Part shown: positions 1 to 7,700 of the stretch, piece after piece
Numbering within the stretch: the stretch's first letter is position 1
Layout of the letters: each line of letters starts with the position of its first letter
Assembly (NCBI GenBank): GCA_046313675.1
Contig: JBKBXU010000195.1
Span: 1-8,628 of the forward strand
DNA from: JBKBXU01 sp046313675
GTDB lineage: Bacteria > Bacteroidota > Bacteroidia > Cytophagales > Cytophagaceae
Direction: 5' to 3'
DNA length: 8,628 bases
The notes under the pieces: model-generated
Seen by the model: only the letters and a program-made list of their open reading frames with translations
What the model was told of the DNA's origin: nothing
Database searches by the model: none
Translations under genes and position numbers: made by a program

Positions 1-1875
1 GCTATTAAAATTGTCGTACCGAGAGGGGGAGTTGGGGTGCTTACTTTGGATTCTCCAAATGGTGAAAATACACCTGAAGGTATAGATGTTCATTTGAACG
101 GTACATTTATTGGTGGTTATCACTTATACGAAAACCCAAACTGTGCGGAAGGTGTAGAGGGTTGTACAGTTCAGGATTTTGATTACAGCAAGGTAGTAGG
201 TGTTCAGTTTATGGTTACCAACCGTGATAACGGTGGAGCAGCGCCTTGGCACCCGCAAGCTTTAGATAATGCCAATTTAGCCATTACTTCTATGCGGTTT
301 GGTGGAGATTGCGACAGAGACGCTTCTTTACCTGACCCTGTTATAGATGTACAACCAATCAGTCAGTCGGTTGATGAAGGAGACGAGGCAATCTTTACGG
401 TTGTGGCCTCAGGGGATGGTGACATCACTTATCAGTGGTACCGCAACGACCAGCCAATTCCTTCAGCGGAAAGTGCAAGCTATACCATTCCTTCGGCTTC
501 AATGGCTGATGCTGGAGACTATTATGTAATTGTTACCATGAATGGCCAAACTGTAACCAGTGATGAGGTTACCTTGACAGTTACACCACTGCCTGCGGCT
601 ACCATAGATGTTCAGCCGGTAAGTCAGACCGCTGTTGAAGGAGATGAAGTTACTTTATCCGTAACAGCTTCCGGTGAAGGGACCATTACTTATCAGTGGT
701 ACCGCAATGGTGAGCCAATTCCTTCAGCGGAAAGTGCAAACTATACCATTCCTTCTGCTTCTATGGCTGATGCTGGAGAATATTATGTGGTTGTTACCAT
801 GAATGGCCAAACTGTAACCAGTGATGAGGTTACCTTGACCGTGACACCTCCGCCTGCGGCAAGCATAGATGTTCAGCCAATCGGACAAACTGCCATTGTG
901 GGTGATGAAGTTGTGTTTTCAGTGCAGGCTTCCGGTGATGGTGCAATTACCTATCAGTGGTACTTTAATGGATCTCCGATTAGTAACGCTGATGGCGCAA
1001 GTCTTACCATACCTTCTGCACAGCTTTCTGATGCAGGATCATATTATGTGGTGGTAACCATGAATGGACAGGATGTTCAAAGTAATACGGTAGGCCTTAC
1101 GGTCAACGAAACCCCTCCTGCTACCATAACGGTACAGCCTGTTGGACAAAGTGTAGTAGTAGGAGAAGAACTAGTAATCTCAGTAGAGGCTACGGGTGAT
1201 GGAAATATTACATATCAGTGGTATCATAATGGAACCGCTATTCCGAATGCTGAAAATGCAAGCCTGACTATCTCATCGGCAGGTGCTACAGATGAAGGAT
1301 CTTATTATGTGGTAGTAACTATGGACGGTGCTGTTGTTCAAAGTGATGCGGTAATCCTTATAGTTAATGATCCTCCTACAGCTACTATTGATGCACAGCC
1401 TTCTAATCAGACTGCAACAGAAGGAGAAGAAGTTGTCTTATCTGTTGACGCAACTGTTGAAGGAGATGGTGATGTAACCTATGTATGGTACCACAATGGT
1501 GCGGCCATTGATGGCGAAAATGGATCTTCATATGTCATACCATCTACATCAGCCGACCATCAAGGAAATTATTATGTTGAAGTATTAGTCGATGGAGTGG
1601 TAGTGGCTGTAACCGATCCATTTACCCTTGATGTTAATCCAACATCTGTATTTAACAGAGCAGACGGTGCAAACTACACACTTTACCCTAACCCGGTTAT
1701 GAGTGGAGATGTATTGATCTTTAGTAATATGATAAACAATGTTACGGTTTATGATGCTAAAGGTAATGTGGTAGAAAGAGCTGCTAACATGGATCTGTTA
1801 AATACCGGAAACTATACGCCGGGAATTTATGTGATCCTTTCAGATGAAGGTGCCAGAAGATTTATTGTTAAATAA
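1..1875 (+). CDS. Ig-like domain repeat protein with T9SS type A sorting domain (5' end missing)
   Basis: Secreted or surface-anchored protein; 624 residues are visible, counted from the in-frame codon at base 1. The frame is open to the left edge, so the GTG at 37 is internal and the true start lies outside. Residues 1-110 form an unrecognised, probably beta-rich region with three Cys. Five Ig-like domains follow, beginning at residues 115, 202, 289, 376 and 463. Each carries an Ig-core Trp in a TYQWY/TYVWY motif; the first four have a D-x-G-x-YY tyrosine-corner motif and the fifth a variant (HQGNYY). None has the usual Ig cysteines. Residues 558-624 match the type A sorting domain: YPNP near its start, then VYDAKGNVV, G-x-Y-x-PGIYV and a basic end, RRFIVK. 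By family knowledge this tail directs export through the type IX system and is then removed. The Ig array probably acts as a stalk or binding surface. The ligand is unknown, and an enzyme domain may exist further upstream. Confidence 0.88.
   Translation, partial: AIKIVVPRGGVGVLTLDSPNGENTPEGIDVHLNGTFIGGYHLYENPNCAEGVEGCTVQDFDYSKVVGVQFMVTNRDNGGAAPWHPQALDNANLAITSMRFGGDCDRDASLPDPVIDVQPISQSVDEGDEAIFTVVASGDGDITYQWYRNDQPIPSAESASYTIPSASMADAGDYYVIVTMNGQTVTSDEVTLTVTPLPAATIDVQPVSQTAVEGDEVTLSVTASGEGTITYQWYRNGEPIPSAESANYTIPSASMADAGEYYVVVTMNGQTVTSDEVTLTVTPPPAASIDVQPIGQTAIVGDEVVFSVQASGDGAITYQWYFNGSPISNADGASLTIPSAQLSDAGSYYVVVTMNGQDVQSNTVGLTVNETPPATITVQPVGQSVVVGEELVISVEATGDGNITYQWYHNGTAIPNAENASLTISSAGATDEGSYYVVVTMDGAVVQSDAVILIVNDPPTATIDAQPSNQTATEGEEVVLSVDATVEGDGDVTYVWYHNGAAIDGENGSSYVIPSTSADHQGNYYVEVLVDGVVVAVTDPFTLDVNPTSVFNRADGANYTLYPNPVMSGDVLIFSNMINNVTVYDAKGNVVERAANMDLLNTGNYTPGIYVILSDEGARRFIVK
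343..1647 (+). repeat. Five tandem Ig-like coding repeats, 261 bp each
   Basis: Units begin at bases 343, 604, 865, 1126 and 1387, each at the codons for I-D/T-V/A-Q-P. The spacing is exactly 87 codons every time. Units 1 and 2 are the closest pair: bases 530-578 and 791-839 are identical over 49 nt, and 427-597 against 688-858 differs at about 15 positions by hand count. Units 3 to 5 are progressively more different; unit 5 has a small insertion and a degenerate tyrosine corner. The pattern suggests tandem duplication, with the most recent event at the N-terminal side. Confidence 0.9.
1672..1875 (+). other. T9SS type A C-terminal sorting domain
   Basis: The last 67 residues of the Ig-like protein. 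The order YTLYPNPV, a short beta strand, VYDAKGNVVE, TGNYTPGIYVI and a terminal RRFIVK is the usual layout of the Por secretion tail family. This assigns the protein to export across the outer membrane by the type IX secretion system. Confidence 0.9.
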
Positions 1876-1899
1876 TGGAGAAGTCCTAGATAATGAATT

Positions 1900-1950
1900 T
1901 TCATAAAAAAAACTCCGGTTTGAAATCCAAACCGGAGTTTTTTTTATGAA
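1900..1950. terminator. Bidirectional Rho-independent terminator between the Ig-like gene and pgk
   Basis: Bases 1900-1921 are the exact reverse complement of 1929-1950: a 22-bp perfect stem with a 7-nt loop (GAAATCC). The core is CTCCGG/CCGGAG, flanked by eight A on the left and eight T on the right, so a U-tract follows the stem on either strand. It lies 25 bases after the stop of the Ig-like gene and 63 bases after the stop of pgk, so it fits termination of both convergent transcripts. Confidence 0.93.
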
Positions 1951-2012
1951 TGAGTAAATTTTTATCTTCTTAAGATCAACAGCAACAAATGCTTACTCTC
2001 TTGTTGTAAACT

Positions 2013-3197
2013 TTAGTTCAATGCCGCAACGCCCGGAAGTGTTTTGCCTTCCATGTATTCAAGCAGGGCACCTCCACCGGTAGATACATAGGAAACGTCG
2101 TTTCCAAAGCCCAGGTTATTGATTGCAGAAGCTGAATCTCCACCACCAATTAGAGAAAAAGCTCCTTTTTTAGTTGCGTTAACTACTGCCTCTGCGATAG
2201 AATAGGTGCCTTTTTCAAAGGCAGGAAATTCAAATACCCCCATTGGGCCATTCCAAAGAATGGTTTTGGAATTTTCTATGACCTTATTGAAATCAGTTCT
2301 GGCTTCCGGTCCGATGTCTAAGCCCATCCAGCCATCAGGAATCTGTCCTTTTGCTACTGTTTTAGTATTTGCGTCTTTACTGAAGGCATCGGCTATAACG
2401 GTATCTTTAGGGAAAATTAGATTTACACCTTTGGCCTTGGCTTTTTCAATTAATTTCAATGCTAAAGGGATTTTATCTTCTTCAAGCAATGAATCTCCAA
2501 TAGTACCACCCAATGCTTTGGTAAAGGTGTATGACATTCCACCTCCAATAATCAGGTTGTCTACTTTGTCAAGGAGCATTTCTATGATAAGGATTTTATC
2601 TGAAATTTTGGCTCCACCCATAATAGCTGTAAAAGGCTTATCTGCTTTTTCTAAAACTTTTTTAGCATTGTCCAGTTCCGCCTGCATTACGTAGCCACAA
2701 ACTTTGTTTTTAAAGAATTTCGCTATTACGGCCGTTGATGCATGTGCTCTGTGAGCAGTACCAAAAGCATCATTTACATAAACATCACCATATTTTGAAA
2801 GTTTTTCTGCAAAAGCTTCGTCTCCCTTTTCTTCTTCTTTGTAGAATCTTAGGTTTTCTAAAAGTAAGATTTCTCCACCTTTAAGCTCGGAAGATAATTT
2901 CCTGGCATCTTCACCAACACAATCCGAAGCAAATTTTACTTCTGTTTTGAAGGTGTCTTTTAAATAGCTGATAATATGTTTTAGTGAGTACTTTTCTGTA
3001 GGGCCATCCTTAGGCCTGCCAAGGTGAGACATTAAAATAGCGGAACCACCATCTTTTAAAATTTTATTTACAGTTGGAATTACTGCTTTTAAACGGGTAT
3101 CGTCAGTGATTTCAAATTTTTCATTGAGCGGGACATTAAAATCCACTCGTACTAAAGCTTTTTTTCCTGAGAAATTAAATGTGTCAAGTGTATTCAT
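2013..3197 (-). CDS. pgk: Phosphoglycerate kinase
   Basis: Cytoplasmic glycolytic enzyme that transfers a phosphate from 1,3-bisphosphoglycerate to ADP, giving 3-phosphoglycerate and ATP; reversible in gluconeogenesis. It has 394 residues, the normal bacterial length. Family motifs appear in order: RVDFNVPL (17-24, with D19 and N21), DDTR (R35), SHLGRP (57-62), LENLRF (R117), NDAFGTAHRAHAST (142-155, R150), MGGAKISDK (193-201, nucleotide-site lysines), GGG (218-220), WNGPMGVFE (315-323) and GGGDSA (351-356). The end STGGGALLEYMEGKTLPGVAAL is also typical. All key residues I can check are present. The ATG at 3195-3197 puts the first motif at the expected distance. It lies downstream of the ferredoxin gene on the same strand, but a hairpin stands between them. 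A weak TAATATTG (minus strand, 3230-3237) could be its own -7 box. I saw no convincing -33 box. Confidence 0.98.
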   Translation of the reverse strand: MNTLDTFNFSGKKALVRVDFNVPLNEKFEITDDTRLKAVIPTVNKILKDGGSAILMSHLGRPKDGPTEKYSLKHIISYLKDTFKTEVKFASDCVGEDARKLSSELKGGEILLLENLRFYKEEEKGDEAFAEKLSKYGDVYVNDAFGTAHRAHASTAVIAKFFKNKVCGYVMQAELDNAKKVLEKADKPFTAIMGGAKISDKILIIEMLLDKVDNLIIGGGMSYTFTKALGGTIGDSLLEEDKIPLALKLIEKAKAKGVNLIFPKDTVIADAFSKDANTKTVAKGQIPDGWMGLDIGPEARTDFNKVIENSKTILWNGPMGVFEFPAFEKGTYSIAEAVVNATKKGAFSLIGGGDSASAINNLGFGNDVSYVSTGGGALLEYMEGKTLPGVAALN

Positions 3198-3240
3198 AAA
3201 TATGAAGGTTATGTTTTTCTAATGATACTCAATATTAAAT

Positions 3241-3273
3241 AAAAAAGGCGATAAATGATTTATCACCTTTTTT
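3241..3273 (-). terminator. Rho-independent terminator downstream of the ferredoxin gene
   Basis: Left arm 3241-3255 pairs with right arm 3259-3273 around a 3-nt loop (TGA on the plus strand). The single imperfect position is a C/A mismatch in plus-strand RNA but a G-U wobble in minus-strand RNA. The minus-strand copy is therefore the more stable, and it is followed by a run of U. It lies 20 bases after the ferredoxin stop and about 43 bases before the pgk start, so it should limit read-through from ferredoxin into pgk. Confidence 0.82.
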
Positions 3274-3293
3274 TAATTTTAAGAAAAATTATT

Positions 3294-3641
3294 TTATTCC
3301 CCGTGAAGCCAGGCTTTTTTATTTACCAGTTCTTCTTCGGTTTCACGAACATCCGGGTCATCTACACAGCAATCTACCGGACAAACAGCAGCACATTGAG
3401 GTTCCTCATGAAAACCCGTACACTCTGTACATTTAGTAGAAACAATATAATAAAACTCTTCTGAAACAGGATCCATAGCAGTATTGGCATCCATTGTAGA
3501 GCCATCTTCCAATTCAATTTCTGTCAGATTTGTTCCTCCTGCATACGTCCAGGGTGCGCCCCCCTCGTATATAGCGGTATTCGGGCATTCCGGCTCGCAA
3601 GCTCCGCAGTTAATACACTCGTCAGTAATTATTATTGCCAT
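3294..3641 (-). CDS. Ferredoxin with two [4Fe-4S] clusters
   Basis: Small cytoplasmic electron carrier, 115 residues. The first cluster motif, CINCGACEPECP, starts at residue 9 (C-x2-C-x2-C-x3-CP). The second begins near residue 71 as C-x2-C, then eight residues (TGFHEEPQ), then C-x3-CPVDCC. The widened second motif is the pattern of Allochromatium (Alvin)-type 2[4Fe-4S] ferredoxins, which tend to have very low redox potentials; that property is family knowledge, not visible here. A linker of about 50 residues, rich in acidic residues, separates the clusters, and the C-terminal third is also acidic, as expected for docking to reductases. The start is supported by AAAGG five bases before ATG and by a good promoter 38 bases upstream. 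It is divergent from the acyl-CoA reductase gene. The physiological partner is unknown; the neighbouring reductase and pyruvate or 2-oxoglutarate oxidoreductases elsewhere are candidates. Confidence 0.95.
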   Translation of the reverse strand: MAIIITDECINCGACEPECPNTAIYEGGAPWTYAGGTNLTEIELEDGSTMDANTAMDPVSEEFYYIVSTKCTECTGFHEEPQCAAVCPVDCCVDDPDVRETEEELVNKKAWLHGE

Positions 3642-3668
3642 AATACCTTTACTTTTGTGTTAAATTTG
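3635..3668 (+). promoter_or_regulatory. Predicted Bacteroidota promoter for the acyl-CoA reductase gene
   Basis: The -7 box TAAATTTG (3661-3668) matches TAnnTTTG exactly. A TTG at 3635-3637 can serve as the -33 box, with a 23-nt spacer at the long end of the accepted range. A start near 3673-3675 would leave a leader of about 60 nt before the ATG at 3736. The -33 box lies inside the first codons of the ferredoxin gene. This promoter is the weaker of the pair. Confidence 0.55.
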
Positions 3669-3678
3669 TAACAGGATG

Positions 3679-3709
3679 CAAAATTACGTACAATTACATT
3701 CTATACAAA
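3679..3709 (-). promoter_or_regulatory. Predicted Bacteroidota promoter for the ferredoxin gene
   Basis: On the minus strand, TTTG (plus strand CAAA, 3706-3709) is followed after 19 nt by TAATTTTG (plus strand CAAAATTA, 3679-3686). This matches the Bacteroidota -33/-7 consensus in both boxes and in spacing. The predicted start near 3672 gives a leader of about 30 nt that contains the AAAGG site. Confidence 0.72.
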
Positions 3710-3735
3710 CCAAAAAATACAATTTTTTATTGTTT

Positions 3736-4734
3736 ATGGATTTAGAGAAAAGAATTAATTTATTTCTCAGCCTTCACGAAACACTGAAAAGCGCAGAGTT
3801 AAGGGAAGAATGGGCAAAGCTGGCGAGTAATGAAAATAGGTGGTTTACAGAAGATAATGTTCAGCAAGCCCTAATTGCAATTGCCGGATGGTTGACAAGA
3901 GAGGAGATTGAAAATTGGTTGAGAAATTACGACTTTTCCACCATAGGTGCCCCGAAAAATGTTGGTGTAATATTGGCCGGAAATATTCCTTTGGTGGGCT
4001 TTCATGATATCTTCTGTGTTATAATGAGTGGACATTCTTTACATCTGAAATTAAGTTCGGATGACAGGGTATTGCCTCAAAAGCTTATTCAATTATTACA
4101 AGAGTTTAATCCACTTCTACAACAAAAGATTTTTATTGCGGATCAATTGAAAGGGATGGATGCCATTATTGCTACCGGAAGCGATAATACATCCCGGTAT
4201 TTTGAATATTATTTCTCCAAAGTGCCTCATATAATAAGAAAGAACCGAACTTCCGTTGGGATTTTGACCGGAGAGGAAGAGGAGCAGGATATTGCATTGC
4301 TTGGAAATGATATATTCCAATATTTTGGACTGGGGTGTCGTAATGTATCGAAATTGTTTGTTCCTCAGGACTATGATGTAACAACTCTCTTTCCTCATTG
4401 GCAGAAATTTGAGAAAGTAGCTGATCACAATAAGTATTTCAATAATTATGAATACAATAAGGCCATCTATCTGGTAAACAGAGATGTGTTTTTAGATAAT
4501 GGTTTTGTTATGCTTAAGGAGGATAAATCCCTGGTATCGCCAGTTTCTGTAATTTTTTACGAAAGATACAGTGATATGAAGGAAATTAAGTCTTTTTTAA
4601 AAGAGAGCAAGGAAAAAATTCAGGCTGTAATTGGTAAAGGTGAAGGCATGATTCCTTTTGGCCAGGCTCAATGTCCAAGCCTTTCTGATTATGCCGATGG
4701 GGTGGATACTATGAAGTTTTTGTTGAAATTATAA
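3736..4734 (+). CDS. Acyl-CoA reductase, LuxC family
   Basis: Predicted NAD(P)H-dependent reductase that turns a fatty acyl-CoA or acyl thioester into an aldehyde through a cysteine acyl-enzyme, as in the LuxC branch of the aldehyde dehydrogenase fold. From the ATG at 3736 it has 332 residues. Visible family features are NVGVILAGNIPLVGFHD (about 75-91), IATGSDNTSRYFEYYF (145-160) and GLGCRNVSKLFVP (198-210), where Cys201 is the likely nucleophile. An ATG at 3676 would add 20 residues, but it lies only 7 bases past the predicted -7 box, within an AT-rich leader, so 3736 is preferred. No luxD, luxE or luxAB lies beside it, so bioluminescence is not implied. Its substrate is unknown; membrane lipid or storage-lipid metabolism is possible. 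A 35-bp gap separates it from the convergent adhesin gene. Confidence 0.9.
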   Translation: MDLEKRINLFLSLHETLKSAELREEWAKLASNENRWFTEDNVQQALIAIAGWLTREEIENWLRNYDFSTIGAPKNVGVILAGNIPLVGFHDIFCVIMSGHSLHLKLSSDDRVLPQKLIQLLQEFNPLLQQKIFIADQLKGMDAIIATGSDNTSRYFEYYFSKVPHIIRKNRTSVGILTGEEEEQDIALLGNDIFQYFGLGCRNVSKLFVPQDYDVTTLFPHWQKFEKVADHNKYFNNYEYNKAIYLVNRDVFLDNGFVMLKEDKSLVSPVSVIFYERYSDMKEIKSFLKESKEKIQAVIGKGEGMIPFGQAQCPSLSDYADGVDTMKFLLKL

Positions 4735-4771
4735 CACCATAGTACCGGTCAAAGCCTTACATGGTGTTTTT
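4733..4771 (+). terminator. Probable terminator of the acyl-CoA reductase gene
   Basis: AACACCAT (4733-4740) pairs with ATGGTGTT (4761-4768), followed by a T run to 4771. Within the 20-nt interior, GTA/TAC and GGT/GCC can pair further. The hairpin starts inside the stop codon of the acyl-CoA reductase gene, and its T run overlaps the stop codon of the convergent adhesin gene. The U-tract is on the plus strand only, so it should serve the reductase transcript better than the adhesin transcript. Confidence 0.65.
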
Positions 4772-7700
4772 ATCGGATTATCTCTACCCATCCTTTCACA
4801 AAGCGTTTGTCAGGAAGTAAAAGGTCATAATAGTAAACTCCGTCTGGTAAGCCATAGCCATCCCAGCTATTATCATAGTTTTCGTTATGATAAACCTTAC
4901 TTCCCCAACGATTGTAAATCCGTACCTCTGATCCAATAGGTAAAGACACAATTTCAAAACGGTCATTTCTACCATCATCGTTTGGTGTAATCAGGTTAGG
5001 GATCAGCATTGGCTGATCGACGTAGGTTCTAATCGAAATTTCACATCCGTTTGTATCTTTTACAAAGACATTATGGAAACCTCTGTCATAACCCTCTAAT
5101 ATGGAGGTGTGTTCGGTAACAAGATTGTAGTTACTTGTATCCTTTCCGTAATAGTAAGGCTGAGTACCGCCTGTTATATTGATGATGCTTATTGTTCCAT
5201 TAGATTGATTTCTGACACTAGGTGTTGAATAGGTTTCTGCTTCCAGTATTTCAGGTTGCTCAACAATAAAGTGCGAACGCCAGGTTGTGTCCCATTTTTC
5301 CAAAGTCTCGTTCCAATATGGATACGGGTGTAGATCAATATAAGTACATTCTTCGTCTCTTATCAATAATTGATAACTTCCTGCACCAAGTTCTGCAAAT
5401 GTGCTGTCTCTTATCCAGGTTACACCTTGGTCAATGCTGTATTCATAATAAGGGTTTCCGGTAACAGGGTCAATAATTGGAATTCCACCGGTAACAGAAT
5501 CAATTAATGCTATACCGTCTTCAAATCCATAGCAGGATGCATCGGTAATGCTTATATGAGCATCCGGGCCTGGTTTTTTAGATATTGTAACGGGTTGGCC
5601 TGCGCGGCAACCGTTGGCATCAAGTACACTTACATTATTATATAATCCGGAGTTTAAGTTGGTATAAACCTGTGTATTGTTAAATACTGTTCCATCAAGA
5701 CTGTAGGTATAAGGAGCAGTTCCTCCCTGAGGGCTGCCAATGGTAATAGATCCATCCTGATTCTCACATGTCTCATTTGTAACAATTGTATGAAATACAA
5801 TGGGAGACGGTTGTCCTATGGTAAATGGATAATTATAAGTACATCCATTTGCATCTGTGATTACCATGCTGTAATTGCCTGAAAATAATAAGTTAAAAGT
5901 CGGAATATTTTTGGTAGTGTCGTTTAAAGTAAATTGATAAGGAGCCAGGCCACCTGAAATAGAAGATTGTACAAGAGAGATTGCTCCTTCTTTTTTTCCA
6001 TTACAAATGTTATCGGTAATATTAGCCTGAATACCTGATATGTTCATTGGATCCGGTTCAATGACAGTAGCTTCAGCAACGGCGCTGCAGTTGTTTTGGT
6101 CGGTAACGCTTACGTTAAATTCTCCCGCAGGCAGATTTGTAAAAGAGGCTGATTCTTGTCCTGTTCCTCCATTTAGGAAATAGGTCATTGCTGGTGTACC
6201 TCCGGTAGCCTGTAATAAAATTTCTCCATTGTTGCTTCCTGCACATGGATTAACATTGGTAATTGAAACAATTTCCAAAATTAATTCTTCTGGTTGTTCA
6301 ATTGTAAATGGTAAATCAAAATGGCAGTCTGCTGCATCACGGATGGTGATTATGTGATTGCCGGAAGCTAAGCCTGTAAATAGGTTTTCTTCCTGAAATA
6401 CGCCGGAGTTTAATGCAAACAAATGACCTGTATTTCCTGCCGTGACCTCTACAGATGCACTTCCGGTACTTTCACCATAACAAGTTATCGGATCTTCTTG
6501 TGAAATAATTGCGTCAATGGTATTCAGATTAATTGTATGATAAATAGTGTCACTCAAACATCCATTTGAAGAAACCAACACGATGTGTATGGTGGTATCT
6601 GAATTTACTGCCGGGATATTAATTTCATTCAGATCCTGAAAATTATTACTTCCATTGAATGAATAAGCCTGAGAAACTGCAGGAGTGATTCCTTCATCAA
6701 AGAAAGCTGAAACCACGACTGAATTTCCTGTGCATATGCCTTCAGGGGAAGAACCTGCATAACCTGTAGGTAAGGGAAGTATGTTAACCTGAACACTGTC
6801 AGAGTTAATGCAGCCATTTTCATCCGTTACGGTTACTATATAGGTAGTTGTATCTTGTGGAGATACATTAAAGGATTCACCAGAATGATTTCCCGGCATC
6901 CATTGATAGCTTTGCCCGCCATTGGCAGTAATCACTACAGAATTTCCAAAACATAGATCCTGATCTTCACTTACATCAATTGAAATATAGGTAACATTCA
7001 CGGTTACCGTGTCTGTATTACTACAGCCATTATTATCGGTAACAGTAACTATGTAATCAGTTGTTACGGATGGTGAGGCAGATGTCTCCTGCATGTCCGG
7101 ATTGCTAAGGCCGACTTCAGGAGTCCATGAATAATTTGATCCACCACTTGCGCTAAGTACCACTGATAAACCATTACAAACAGTTTGATCTTCTCCGGCA
7201 TCAGCCGTAGGCAGTGGGTTTACATTTACTGTTACCGTGTCGCTGTTGATACATCCATCAGCATCGGTTACACTTACAATGTATTCAGTGGTAGCCGAAG
7301 GAGTGGCTACCGGGTTTTGAATGCTTGTGTCGTCAAGTGATCCGTCGTTTGGCATCCAGGAATAGGAAGCTCCTTCACTCACGCTTAGTTGTACAGATTC
7401 ACCTTCACAGATTGTTTCATCATTGCCTGCATCCACATCAATGTAAGTAACATTGACGGTTACCGTATCTGTATTGATACAGCCAAACTCATCGGTTACA
7501 GTTACCACATACTCAGTAGTAGCTGAAGGAGAGGCGAGAGGGTTTGAAATGGTAATGTTATTCAGAGAACCGTTGTCAGGAGTCCATGAGTACGTTTCAC
7601 CGCCAGTGGCTTCTAATTGCGCCGAAACGCCGTTGCATATGGTTTGATCGTCACCTGCATCCACATCAATATAGGTAACGTTAACGGTTACTTCATCTGT

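Noticed and set aside
1981..2010. A small inverted repeat (GCAACAA / TTGTTGT) just past the pgk stop.
   Set aside because: Only about six A/T-rich pairs with a 12-nt loop and no U-tract. The strong terminator at 1900-1950 already explains transcript ends here.
2206..2694. A 162-codon plus-strand frame opposite pgk.
   Set aside because: It lies entirely within the clearly real pgk gene and has no recognisable motif or start signal.
3255..3464. A 69-codon plus-strand frame opposite the ferredoxin.
   Set aside because: It starts inside a terminator hairpin and is antisense to the cluster-binding motifs of a real gene.
3676..3735. A 20-codon N-terminal extension of the acyl-CoA reductase from the ATG at 3676.
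   Set aside because: The ATG lies 7 bases past the predicted -7 box, would be nearly leaderless, and overlaps the opposing promoter. The internal start (MDLEKRI) fits the family better. It remains possible.
4117..4428. Two minus-strand frames (103 and 70 codons) opposite the acyl-CoA reductase.
   Set aside because: They overlap each other and a conserved enzyme gene, with no sign of their own expression.
3736..4734. A bioluminescence (lux) operon suggested by the LuxC-family match.
   Set aside because: No luxA, luxB, luxD or luxE is adjacent, and LuxC-like reductases occur widely in non-luminous Bacteroidota.
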